Source: an uncultured Lachnospiraceae bacterium
GTDB lineage: Bacteria > Bacillota > Clostridia > Lachnospirales > Lachnospiraceae
Reading direction: 5' to 3'
Length of the DNA stretch: 18,810 nt
Assembly (NCBI GenBank): GCA_910587295.1
Contig: CAJULP010000059.1
Span: 1-18,810 of the forward strand
Positions 8,613-16,868 of the stretch are shown one piece after another (positions within the stretch are counted from its first letter, which is position 1; every line of letters begins with the position of its first letter). Made by a program: the position numbers and the translations under genes. The notes under the pieces are model-generated. The model did no database searches and was not told where the DNA came from. It was given only the letters and a program-made list of their open reading frames with translations.

Positions 8613-8670
8613 GAATCGGCAAAGATTCACATTCTGGGCAATGTTCAAAAGGGAGGAGCCTTTTTATAAT
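8613..8670 (+). promoter_or_regulatory. Candidate promoter and operator for the GH94 operon
   Basis: A perfect TATAAT (8665-8670) has a poor -35, TGTTCA (8642-8647), 17 bases upstream, consistent with activator dependence. Upstream, GAATC (8613-8617) and GATTC (8624-8628) form an inverted repeat that could be a regulator site. About 130 bases separate the -10 from the GH94 start, including the hairpin leader element. The 8535-8800 gap has no gene. Confidence 0.45.
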
Positions 8671-8716
8671 AGAAATAAAGGATTAAATTACGGGGTTACA
8701 CGGAAAGGAAAAGGGT

Positions 8717-8803
8717 GGGTACTGTGAAAAATGAATTTTTCACAGACAAATTTGTGCTTGCGCCCAAATTTGCAGGCTTTTGAAAGCATGGAGGATTTTT
8801 ATG
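8717..8803 (+). repeat. Leader hairpin element, copy 2
   Basis: GGGTACTG leads into an 11-bp perfect stem CTGTGAAAAAT / ATTTTTCACAG with only GA between the arms. Then come CAAATTTG, TGCTTGCGCC and CAAATTTG again, then CAGGCTTTTGAAAGCATGGAGG and the GH94 start codon. CAAATTTG is itself palindromic, so the pair can also form an 8-bp stem with a 10-base loop. Copy 1 (5469-5536, minus) has one CAAATTTG and lacks the intervening 10 bases. Confidence 0.85.
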
Positions 8804-11215
8804 AAGTATGGATATTTTGATAATGAAAACAGGGAATATGTCATTGACCGGGTAGATCTTCCCTGCTCATGGACCAATTACCTTGGGGTGGAAGATATGG
8901 CTGCGGTGGTGAACCACACCGCAGGGGGATATTTATTTTACAAGTCGCCGGAATACCATAGGATCAGTCGTTTTCGGGGTAATTCGGTTCCTATGGACAG
9001 GCCCGGGTTTTATGTGTATCTTAGGGATAGGCTGAGCGGAGATTACTGGTCGGTGTCATGGCAGCCGGTAGGCAAGCCTCTTGATGAGGCGGTATACCGC
9101 TGCCGCCACGGTATGTCTTATACGGTATATGAATGTGAGTACCGGGGTATCAGGGCGTCTCAGAAGATGATGGTTCCGAGAGGGGAAGCGGTACAGCTGT
9201 GGGATGTGAGGATCCAAAATACCGGCAGCGCCAAAAGAGAGCTTAGTGTGTTTTCCTATCTGGAATTTTCCTTCCATCATATCATGATCGACAACCAGAA
9301 TTATCAGATGAGCCTTTATTGTGCCGGCGCTTCTTATGAGGATGGGATCATAGAGGAAGATCTGTTTTATGAAGAATTCGGATATCAGTATTTTACGGCT
9401 GATTTTGAGCCTGACGGTTTTGACTGCATGAGGGACCGGTTTATCGGGCCTTATCATACGGAGACGGATCCGGCGGCAGTGGCGGGAGGAAACTGCTTTT
9501 CTTCCTGTGAAAAGGGTGGGAACCATTGCGGCAGCCTGCAAAAGAACATCGTCTTGCAGCCGGGGGAAGAAGTGCGTCTTGTTTTCATGCTGGGGGAGGG
9601 AAACAGGGAAGAAGGACGGCGCATTCGGTCCAAGTATGGCAGTCATGATGCGGTGGATAGGGCTTATGGGGATCTAAAGGAGTTTTGGGAGGATAAGTTT
9701 TCCAGGCTGCAGGTGAAGACCCCCAATGAAGGGATGAACACGCTGTTAAATACCTGGACGCTGTACCAGTCGGAGATCAACGTGATGTTTTCCCGGTTTG
9801 CCTCTTTTATTGAAGTGGGAGGCAGGGTAGGGTTAGGCTACCGGGATACGGCCCAGGATGCCATGACCATTCCCCATTCTAATCCGGAAAAATGCAAAGA
9901 GCGGATGGAACAGCTTCTTAGGGGGCTTACCAGCCATGGCTACGGTCTGCATCTGTTTCAGCCGGAATGGTTTATGGAAGATGGAGGAGTCAAGCCTTTT
10001 AAATCCCCTACGGTGATCCCGGAGCCGGAGAAGGGAAGCATCATCCACGGGCTTTCGGATGCCTGTTCCGACGATGCCTTATGGCTGGTTGGCGCTGTGG
10101 TGGAATATATCAAGGAGACCGGGGATGATTCCTTTGCGTTTTTGCAGCTTCCCTATGCGGATACGTTTCTGGAAGGGAAAAAGGAGACGGAGAGCGTTTA
10201 CTGCCATTTAAAAAGGATTTTGGACTTTTCCGCAAGACAGGTAGGACAGACCGGTGTCTGCAAGGGGCTCAGGGCGGACTGGAACGACTGCCTTAACCTT
10301 GGAGGCGGGGAAAGCGCCATGGTAAGCTTTCTCCATTACTGGGCTCTGAGGCAGTTTGTGGGATTGGCGCATCATCTTGGCAGGGAGGAAGATGCGGAAA
10401 ATTACAGCCGGATCGCGGCCGGGGTGAAGGAAGTGTGCAACAGCCGGTTATGGGACGGAAAGTGGTTTATCCGGGGGATCACGGCCAAAGGAAGGAAGAT
10501 AGGCACCCAGGCGGACAAAGAGGGGAAGATCCACTTAGAATCCAATGCGTGGGCCGTTTTATCCGGGGCGGCAGAGGAAGATAAGGCGGATCTGGCCCTT
10601 TTAGCAATTGATGAATATTTATATACCCCATGCGGGCTATTGCTAAATACCCCCTCTTATACCAAAGCGGATGATGATATCGGGTTTGTCACCAGGGTGT
10701 ATCCGGGAGTGAAGGAAAACGGGGCTGTCTTTTCTCATCCCAATCCCTGGGCATGGGCGGCGGCCTGCGTAAGAGGGCGGGGTGACCTTGCCATGAAGTT
10801 TTACGATGCCCTGTGTCCTTGCTGGCAGAATGATTGGATCGAAGTCAGGGAGGCGGAACCCTATTCTTACTGTCAGTTTATCATGGGAAAGGATCACAGC
10901 GCCTTTGGCAGGGCAAGGCATCCTTTTATGACAGGTTCCGGCGGTTGGGCGTATTTTTCCGCAACCAGATATATGCTGGGGATCCGGCCGGATTATGAGG
11001 AGCTTGTGATTGACCCCTGTATCCCGCCGGAGTGGGAGGAGTTTTCGGTGGTCCGTATTTGGAGAGGGGCACAGTTTCAAATTAAAGTCACAAACCCCAA
11101 TGGGGTTATGAAAGGCATAAAGGAGCTTCGTTTAGACGGGGAGGTTACAGATAAAATACCGCCTATGGAAAAAGGAAGCAGTCATATAGTGGAAATTGTG
11201 ATGGGAACATGTTAA
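8801..11215 (+). CDS. GH94 phosphorylase, probably N,N'-diacetylchitobiose phosphorylase
   Basis: GH94 inverting phosphorylase of 804 residues, cytoplasmic (no signal peptide). Likely reaction: (GlcNAc)2 + phosphate to GlcNAc-1-phosphate + GlcNAc. The layout is an N-terminal beta-sandwich (about 1-260), a helical linker, an (alpha/alpha)6 barrel (about 310-730) and a C-terminal beta layer. D496 in RADWNDC is at the position of the catalytic acid (D490 in Cellvibrio gilvus cellobiose phosphorylase, D492 in Vibrio proteolyticus chitobiose phosphorylase, recalled). H646 (SHPNPWAW) and T711-G712 match the phosphate-site H and T-G. The opening MKYGYFDNENREYV, CSDD, RADWNDCLNLGGGES and VKENGA blocks resemble the Vibrio enzyme (801 residues, recalled) more than cellobiose phosphorylases. 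ATG 8801 is six bases after GGAGG; the in-frame TTG at 8780 lies before that site. GH94 is certain; chitobiose specificity is inferred. Confidence 0.88.
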   Translation: MKYGYFDNENREYVIDRVDLPCSWTNYLGVEDMAAVVNHTAGGYLFYKSPEYHRISRFRGNSVPMDRPGFYVYLRDRLSGDYWSVSWQPVGKPLDEAVYRCRHGMSYTVYECEYRGIRASQKMMVPRGEAVQLWDVRIQNTGSAKRELSVFSYLEFSFHHIMIDNQNYQMSLYCAGASYEDGIIEEDLFYEEFGYQYFTADFEPDGFDCMRDRFIGPYHTETDPAAVAGGNCFSSCEKGGNHCGSLQKNIVLQPGEEVRLVFMLGEGNREEGRRIRSKYGSHDAVDRAYGDLKEFWEDKFSRLQVKTPNEGMNTLLNTWTLYQSEINVMFSRFASFIEVGGRVGLGYRDTAQDAMTIPHSNPEKCKERMEQLLRGLTSHGYGLHLFQPEWFMEDGGVKPFKSPTVIPEPEKGSIIHGLSDACSDDALWLVGAVVEYIKETGDDSFAFLQLPYADTFLEGKKETESVYCHLKRILDFSARQVGQTGVCKGLRADWNDCLNLGGGESAMVSFLHYWALRQFVGLAHHLGREEDAENYSRIAAGVKEVCNSRLWDGKWFIRGITAKGRKIGTQADKEGKIHLESNAWAVLSGAAEEDKADLALLAIDEYLYTPCGLLLNTPSYTKADDDIGFVTRVYPGVKENGAVFSHPNPWAWAAACVRGRGDLAMKFYDALCPCWQNDWIEVREAEPYSYCQFIMGKDHSAFGRARHPFMTGSGGWAYFSATRYMLGIRPDYEELVIDPCIPPEWEEFSVVRIWRGAQFQIKVTNPNGVMKGIKELRLDGEVTDKIPPMEKGSSHIVEIVMGTC

Positions 11216-11248
11216 ACTATGAAAAAGAGAAGGCAAGGAGGGAAAGCC

Positions 11249-12661
11249 ATGATCAGGTTTGGAACCGGCGGCTGGCGCGCCATTATAGGGGATGAGTTTA
11301 CAAAAGAAAATATCCAGATTTTATCCAGGGCCATCTGTGATAAAATGAAGGAAGAAAAGGTGGCAGAGGAAGGAATCGTGCTGGGGTATGACAGGCGTTT
11401 TTTGTCCAAGGAAGCAATGCAGTGGGCGGCGCAGGTCTTTGCGGCGGAAGGGATCAAAGCATACCTGATCAATAAATCCGCACCCACGCCGGTAGTCATG
11501 TTCTATGTGATGAAGCATAAATTCCACTACGGCATGATGGTGACGGCAAGCCATAACCCCGCTATCTATAACGGGATCAAAGTGTTTACTTATGGGGGCA
11601 GGGATGCGGATGAGGTGCAGACGGCACAGATCGAGGGCTATATCAACGACGTGACGGATATCCCCGTGGATGATATGCCCTATAGCGAGGGGATCGCCAG
11701 CGGGATGATAGAGGAAATTTATCCTTTGAACGAATATTTAGACAGTATTATCGATGCCGTGGATATGGGCCAGATCAAAAAGAGCGGGCTCAGGGTGGGG
11801 CTTGACCCTATGTACGGGGTCAGCGATACTTCTTTAAAGACGATCCTTATGACCGCAAGGTGTGAGGTGGAGACCATCCACGAGAGGCATGACACGCTTT
11901 TTGGCGGGAAGCTGCCGGCGCCAACGGCACAGACCCTTCGGGCTTTGCAGAACCATGTTCTGGACAAAAAATGCAACCTGGGGATCGCAACGGACGGGGA
12001 TGCGGACCGGATCGGCGTGATCGACGATATGGGGAATTTCCTGCACCCTAATGATATTTTGGTGTTACTGTACTATTATCTGGTTAAATATAAGGGATGG
12101 CACGGGCCGGCGGTGCGGAATATCTGCACCACGCATCTGCTTGACCGGGTAGCGGAAAGCTTTGGGGAAAAATGCTATGAGGTTCCGGTAGGGTTTAAGC
12201 ATATCTCGGCAAAAATGTTTGCCACAGACGCCATCATCGGCGGCGAGTCCTCCGGCGGCATGGCAGTGCGGGGGCACATCAAAGGAAAAGACGGTATTTA
12301 TGCTTCGGCGCTTTTGGTGGAGATGATCGCGGTGACGGGGATGAAGCTTTCACAGATCATGGAGCTGATCCGCAGGGAATATGGCGGCATGGCCTTAGAG
12401 GAGCGGGATTACCGCTTTGACCAGAAGAAAAAGGAGGAGATCCGCAGGCAGCTTTTGGAGGAAAAGGAACTGCCGGCAATCCCCTACGAGGTGGCGGATG
12501 TGTCTTACCTGGACGGGCTTAAGATCTATTTAAAGGACGGCGGATGGATCTCCGTGCGCTTTTCCGGAACGGAACCTCTCCTTCGCATTTTCTGTGAGAT
12601 GAAAGAGAAAAAAGACGCGGCGGAGTTTTGCGGTATTTTTGAGGAATATTTGGATATATGA
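11249..12661 (+). CDS. Alpha-D-phosphohexomutase, probable GlcNAc-1-phosphate mutase
   Basis: Phosphohexomutase of 470 residues that moves phosphate between C1 and C6 of a sugar phosphate; in this operon the expected reaction is GlcNAc-1-P to GlcNAc-6-P. Family landmarks are FGTGGWRA at the N-terminus, the phosphoserine loop TASHNP with S101, metal loop D249-G-D251-A-D253-R254, sugar loop GGESSGG (331-337) and phosphate-binding loop RFSGTE (437-442). The sugar loop differs from GEMSGH of phosphomanno/glucomutases. ATG at 11249 follows AAGGAGG by seven bases; the earlier ATG at 11219 has no such site. It starts 33 bases after the phosphorylase stop and its TGA overlaps the next ATG (ATGA). Vibrio chitin operons pair the same two enzyme families. 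Substrate is inferred from context; phosphoglucomutase activity is the main alternative. Confidence 0.88.
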   Translation: MIRFGTGGWRAIIGDEFTKENIQILSRAICDKMKEEKVAEEGIVLGYDRRFLSKEAMQWAAQVFAAEGIKAYLINKSAPTPVVMFYVMKHKFHYGMMVTASHNPAIYNGIKVFTYGGRDADEVQTAQIEGYINDVTDIPVDDMPYSEGIASGMIEEIYPLNEYLDSIIDAVDMGQIKKSGLRVGLDPMYGVSDTSLKTILMTARCEVETIHERHDTLFGGKLPAPTAQTLRALQNHVLDKKCNLGIATDGDADRIGVIDDMGNFLHPNDILVLLYYYLVKYKGWHGPAVRNICTTHLLDRVAESFGEKCYEVPVGFKHISAKMFATDAIIGGESSGGMAVRGHIKGKDGIYASALLVEMIAVTGMKLSQIMELIRREYGGMALEERDYRFDQKKKEEIRRQLLEEKELPAIPYEVADVSYLDGLKIYLKDGGWISVRFSGTEPLLRIFCEMKEKKDAAEFCGIFEEYLDI

Positions 12662-14448
12662 ACATAAGCGCTAAAAAGAACAAGGGAACGGACGGCAAAA
12701 AGAAATCACTCAGATGGGGCATGGTAAGGATGCTTCTGTTTGGGTGGTTTTTCCCGTTATTGATGCTGATCCTTATTATGATCTTCCTTGTGGCGAACTA
12801 TAACTATAAGCAGGTGGAGCGGTCTATATTATCTTCCCTTGACAAAGCGGCGGATATGATGCAGATGCAGCTGAGGGCCTGTGAGATCGCGTCAAAAAAT
12901 GCCTCTTATATGGAAGTGATCGAGGAAAGCTATCTGAAATACCGTGAGGATGGAAATTCGGACGGGTTAAAAAACAGCGTGGAGAAATATTTAAGGCAGC
13001 AGTACAAGTTTGATGAAAACTGCAAAACGGCGGAAGTCGTCATGCTGGATAATCCGGAAACAAGTTATTACGCATTAAACAACCGGAACGACGGAACCTT
13101 TCAGGACGTCAAGTTTTTCCGTACCCACGCTATGGAGGAAATGTTAAAGGCGGCAGAAAGCTTAGATACGGGAACGGCTCTTGTGGGGGGATCGGGCCGG
13201 GTTTACATGGTAAGGAACCTGGTGGATTCCAAATTCCGGCCCTATGCCGTGCTCTGCCTGGAGCTGGCTCTTGATTCCCTGATGGACGGTTATGCCGGGG
13301 TGTGGGGATATGAGGACGCCGGGCTGTACTGGAATGGGGAACTTCTGGTGGAAGGCGAAAGCGGGATGGCTAAGGAGCTGCCGGAGCATGTTGCAAAGCA
13401 GCTGGAAGATAAAAACGAAGGGTATGTTTACCGTATGGGAACTCATTCCTATGCTTACCGCCAATGCAGGATGTACGGGGGAACGCTGACAGCCGTCGTG
13501 TGGCTTAACAATAGGTCCACCCAGGCGGGAGTTTCCACGGTGTATTATGTGTTTTTGATCCTGCTCGTGTTTATGATACCGCTGATCCTGCAGACCATGC
13601 GTTTTTTCCACGAAAAAGTAACGGTGCCTCTTCGGGAACTGATAGACGCGGCGGATGCGGTGCGGGAAGGGAAGCTGGGGATACAGATAAAAAACCAGGA
13701 AGATAACGAAGAGTTTTACCGGGTGAAAGATTCCTTCAATCACATGTCCTGCCAGTTGAAGACACAGTTTGACAAGATCTATCTGGAGGAGATCGCCTTA
13801 AGGGATGCCAGGATCATGGCGCTGCAGTCCCAGATCAATCCCCATTTTTTAAACAACACTCTGGAGATCATCAACTGGGAAGCAAGGCTTAACGGGAATT
13901 ACAAAGTGTCCAGCATGATTGAGGCGCTTTCCACCATGTTGGGGGAGACCATGAACCGGAAGGAAGAGCAGTTTCACTCGGTGGCGGAGGAGATGGCCTA
14001 TGCCGATGCGTACCTGTATATCATTTCACAGCGTTTTGGCGCTAAGTTCCAGTGCACCAAAAAGGTGGATGAGAGCCTTTTGGATGTCCGGGTACCCAGG
14101 CTGATCATTCAGCCTATCGTGGAAAATGCCGTGGAACATGGGGTGGACGTTACAAGGAACGGGCATTTGGAGATCAGGATCTTCGGGCAGGAAGGTGGGT
14201 ATCTGCGCATCGAAGTGGAGGACAACGGACATTTGTCTAAAGAAGATAAGGAAAAGATAAACAGACTCTTATCCAAGGACGGGGAGACGTCCGGAGAAAA
14301 GCGGGTGAGTCTCGGGATTAGAAATGTTGACCAAAGGATCAAGATGATATACGGATATGATTGTGGATTATATATAGACGGCGGTGAACAAGAAAATACA
14401 ATCAGCACAATATTAATCAAAATAAAACCTCCAACAGGGCAAGAATAG
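12658..14448 (+). CDS. LytS/YesM-type sensor histidine kinase
   Basis: Membrane sensor kinase of 596 residues. After a basic 20-residue tail come helix 1 (about 23-47), an extracytoplasmic sensor region (about 48-291), helix 2 (about 292-314), HAMP (about 315-372), the His_kinase domain with H396 in QINPHFLNNT, and a GHKL ATPase with N490 (QPIVENA), D522-N-G and G-box LGIRNVDQRI. The residue three after the phospho-acceptor is N where Y or F is usual. The ATGA overlap with the mutase indicates translational coupling; only a weak GAGGA is present upstream. Its cognate regulator is most likely the AraC-type protein at 17762-18535, the last gene of the same operon. The likely signal is the extracellular disaccharide, directly or through the binding protein (inference). 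Confidence 0.92.
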   Translation: MNISAKKNKGTDGKKKSLRWGMVRMLLFGWFFPLLMLILIMIFLVANYNYKQVERSILSSLDKAADMMQMQLRACEIASKNASYMEVIEESYLKYREDGNSDGLKNSVEKYLRQQYKFDENCKTAEVVMLDNPETSYYALNNRNDGTFQDVKFFRTHAMEEMLKAAESLDTGTALVGGSGRVYMVRNLVDSKFRPYAVLCLELALDSLMDGYAGVWGYEDAGLYWNGELLVEGESGMAKELPEHVAKQLEDKNEGYVYRMGTHSYAYRQCRMYGGTLTAVVWLNNRSTQAGVSTVYYVFLILLVFMIPLILQTMRFFHEKVTVPLRELIDAADAVREGKLGIQIKNQEDNEEFYRVKDSFNHMSCQLKTQFDKIYLEEIALRDARIMALQSQINPHFLNNTLEIINWEARLNGNYKVSSMIEALSTMLGETMNRKEEQFHSVAEEMAYADAYLYIISQRFGAKFQCTKKVDESLLDVRVPRLIIQPIVENAVEHGVDVTRNGHLEIRIFGQEGGYLRIEVEDNGHLSKEDKEKINRLLSKDGETSGEKRVSLGIRNVDQRIKMIYGYDCGLYIDGGEQENTISTILIKIKPPTGQE

Positions 14449-14471
14449 GCAAAAAAGAACAATACCGGCAA

Positions 14472-14500
14472 TTACCCTTTTGCTTTTTAAGTAGTATGAT
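14472..14500 (+). promoter_or_regulatory. Possible internal promoter before the binding-protein gene
   Basis: TTACCC (14472-14477) and TATGAT (14495-14500) are 17 bases apart in the 133-base gap between kinase and binding-protein genes. The -10 matches at five of six positions and the -35 is weak. It could allow higher transporter expression than the upstream enzymes. Confidence 0.4.
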
Positions 14501-14581
14501 AAATACATAAAAGATACTTATTACAAAATAAGCGCCGGGTCAAACCGGAAGCGTATAGAAAGCGAAAGGGAGGATAAATAA

Positions 14582-15904
14582 ATGAGAAAACGATTCATAG
14601 CGGCAATGTTTGCAGGTACCATGATATTGTCTCTGACAGCGTGCGGGAAGGGCGCCGGTTCCGGAAAAGGGCAGGTGGAGCTGACGGTGACGACTACATT
14701 CGCCGGTGAGGACACCAACGCACAGAATTATAAGGATGCGTATCAGGCATGGGAAAAGGAGACCGGGAATAAAGTGGTCGACACTTCCGCATCCTCGGAT
14801 GAGACCTTTAAGGCAAGGATCAGCACGGATTTTGAAACCGGGTCGGAACCGGATGTACTGTTTTTCTTTAACGGAGCGGACGCTAACAGCTTTATCGAAG
14901 CGGGCAAAGTGGTATCCATTGACGAGATCCGAAAAGAGTATCCGGAATATGCGGACAACATGAACGACGATCTGATCGCCCCTTCCTTAGTGGATGGGAA
15001 AAAATACGCCATACCGGTAAACGGCTATTGGGAAGCCATGTTCGTGAATACGGAAATCTTAGACGCGGCAGGGGTGTCCATGCCGGATGGCAGTTATACC
15101 ATGGACCAGTTTAAAGCGGACTGTGAGAAGATCAAGGCAGCAGGGTATGCCCCCATTGCGGCGGCACTTGGAAATATCCCTCATTACTGGTGGGAATTTG
15201 CAATCTTTAACAACCAGTCTCCGGCAACGCATCTTGAGATTCCGGCAAGCGTGGATGACGCTAACGGTAAGGCTTGGACGGCAGGCATGAACGATATCAA
15301 GGAATTGTACGAATTGGGTTACTTCCCGGACAATACCCTTTCCGCAACGGATGACGAGACCTTTGCCATGTTTACGGAAGGAAAAGCGGCATTTTTGATC
15401 GACGGGTCCTGGAAGGTAGGCGGTATTGTAGGCGCATGCCAGTCTGACCCGGAAGATGCTTCCACGTTAGATGAAGCAAAGCTGGATCAGTTTGACGTGA
15501 CTTATGTGCCCGGTAAGGGAGACAGGAAAGCAACGGATTTGGTAGGCGGTATCTCCATGGGTTATTATATCACGAAAAAGGCATGGGATGATCCGGCTAA
15601 GCGCGCAGCGGCAGTGAGCTTTGTGGAATATATGACTTCTGACAGTGTGATACCTGCCTTTTGTGAACATGCGGCGTCCGCGCTTAAAAATGCGCCGGAA
15701 GTAGACGAATCCAAGTTCAACTCGCTACAGATCAAGTCTATGAGCATGATGGCAGGAACCACATCTTTGACCGGAGCGGTACAGGATCTGTTCCAGGGAG
15801 ACTGCCGGGTATCTACCTTTGACGGTATGCCGGAGATCGTGACCGGTAAGGTTTCGGCGGAAGATGCGGTAGCGGAAGGGCTTGCGGCTTATCATAATCA
15901 GTAA
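14582..15904 (+). CDS. Sugar ABC transporter substrate-binding lipoprotein (CUT1)
   Basis: Extracellular binding lipoprotein of 440 residues. The signal peptide ends in LTAC, giving acylated C21, followed by a short glycine-rich spacer. The mature chain begins with a VELTVTTTF strand and continues TNAQNYKDAYQAWEKETG, the family 1 solute-binding (MalE/MsmE-like) fold; the NGYWEAMFVNTEILDAAG and AAFLIDGSWKVGGI blocks are classic for CUT1 sugar binders. GGGAGG precedes the ATG by eight bases. It is followed by a hairpin and two permease genes. In context the ligand should be the substrate of the GH94 enzyme, probably chitobiose or short chito-oligosaccharides; this is inferred and no ligand residue proves it. 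Confidence 0.93.
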   Translation: MRKRFIAAMFAGTMILSLTACGKGAGSGKGQVELTVTTTFAGEDTNAQNYKDAYQAWEKETGNKVVDTSASSDETFKARISTDFETGSEPDVLFFFNGADANSFIEAGKVVSIDEIRKEYPEYADNMNDDLIAPSLVDGKKYAIPVNGYWEAMFVNTEILDAAGVSMPDGSYTMDQFKADCEKIKAAGYAPIAAALGNIPHYWWEFAIFNNQSPATHLEIPASVDDANGKAWTAGMNDIKELYELGYFPDNTLSATDDETFAMFTEGKAAFLIDGSWKVGGIVGACQSDPEDASTLDEAKLDQFDVTYVPGKGDRKATDLVGGISMGYYITKKAWDDPAKRAAAVSFVEYMTSDSVIPAFCEHAASALKNAPEVDESKFNSLQIKSMSMMAGTTSLTGAVQDLFQGDCRVSTFDGMPEIVTGKVSAEDAVAEGLAAYHNQ

Positions 15905-15920
15905 AACAACGGGGAATTAA

Positions 15921-15945
15921 GGGGCGGGGTAACCCGCCCTCTTTT
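15921..15945 (+). terminator. Intercistronic hairpin after the binding-protein gene
   Basis: The stem GGGGCGGG / CCCGCCCT (one G-U pair) with a GTAA tetraloop is followed by CTTTT. The T-run is short, so it is better read as a partial terminator or 3'-end stabiliser that favours binding-protein mRNA over the downstream permeases, as in other binding-protein operons. Confidence 0.7.
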
Positions 15946-15969
15946 GCAAAGGAAGTTTGGGAGGTGCTT

Positions 15970-16857
15970 ATGGGAGCAAATATTTACCGGAATAAAAAGC
16001 CGGCGCTGGTGTTTTTGGTTCCCGCGTTTTTGTTTATGGCGGTATATCTTTATTATCCTTTTTTTAAAAATATTTTAAACAGCTTTATGGAGATCAAACA
16101 GCTTGGCAGTTCGGGAACGGGTTTTAATACGCCCTGGTATCACAATTACCGGGAAATGCTTCATGACGAATATGTGTGGGTTTCCATTAAAAATACACTT
16201 CTTATGATGGCAGTCACGCTGGCAGGGCAGGTGGGGATCGCCATCGCGCTGGCGCTTATGGTGGACAATATCGGCAGGGGAAAACAGTTTTTTAAGACGG
16301 TGTTTTTCTTTCCCATCGTGATTTCGGCAACTGCGCTGGGGCTTTTGTTTAACCTGCTGTTTTTGTATGACAAAGGTATGATCAATCAGGTGCTGGAGGC
16401 ATTAGGCAGAAAGGAACTGATCGACTGGAAGGCGGAGGGGATCGCGCTGCTTACCATGATGCTTCCGGTAATGTGGCAGTATGTAGGATTTTATTTTGTC
16501 ATCCTGGTGACAGGGCTTAACAATATTTCCGATGAACTGTATGAAGCGGCAAAGATCGACGGGGCCACCGCGATGCAGCGGATACGCTATATCTCCCTTC
16601 CTCTTTTGCACAATGTGATCTGTACATGCAGCGTTTTGGCGGTCACCGGCGCTCTTAAGGTATTTGACCTTCCATGGACCATGTTCCCCAAAGGGATGCC
16701 TTTAAAATCCACATTCCTGACGGGTACTTATATGTATTACCATACCATGGAAACAAAAAATGTAGACTACGGGTCGGCGCTGGCCGTTTTGATCGTGGTG
16801 CTTGGTATCGTATTGTCTAAGGTGGTCAACACCGTATTCAGGGAAAAGGATTATTAA
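15970..16857 (+). CDS. Sugar ABC transporter permease (MsmF/UgpA-like)
   Basis: First permease of the pair, 295 residues. Helix 1 spans about 12-32, followed by an external segment (NTPWYHNYREML) typical of the MalF/UgpA-type subunit and five more helices. The EAA loop ELYEAAKIDGATAMQRI...LP occupies 189-211. ATG at 15970 sits five bases after GGGAGG; a GTG at 15964 in the same frame overlaps that site and is less likely. Together with the 16869-17729 permease it forms the channel for the binding protein at 14582-15904. The ATPase is not encoded in this operon. Confidence 0.92.
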   Translation: MGANIYRNKKPALVFLVPAFLFMAVYLYYPFFKNILNSFMEIKQLGSSGTGFNTPWYHNYREMLHDEYVWVSIKNTLLMMAVTLAGQVGIAIALALMVDNIGRGKQFFKTVFFFPIVISATALGLLFNLLFLYDKGMINQVLEALGRKELIDWKAEGIALLTMMLPVMWQYVGFYFVILVTGLNNISDELYEAAKIDGATAMQRIRYISLPLLHNVICTCSVLAVTGALKVFDLPWTMFPKGMPLKSTFLTGTYMYYHTMETKNVDYGSALAVLIVVLGIVLSKVVNTVFREKDY

Positions 16858-16868
16858 GGGGGGATAAC

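Noticed and set aside
8780..8800. TTG starts seven codons upstream in both the GH94 gene and the 4566 permease
   Set aside because: In both cases GGAGG lies inside those seven codons and six bases before an ATG; the shared peptide comes from the repeated leader, not from homology of the proteins.
8535..8800. Riboswitch or catabolite-repression site before the GH94 gene
   Set aside because: No known riboswitch core was recognised and no site with the central CG of a CcpA box was found; only the repeated hairpin is clear.
8801..11215. Plain cellobiose phosphorylase as the primary name
   Set aside because: The family is right, but the recalled chitobiose phosphorylase blocks and the adjacent mutase fit (GlcNAc)2 better. 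Cellobiose remains an alternative until a phylogeny is run.
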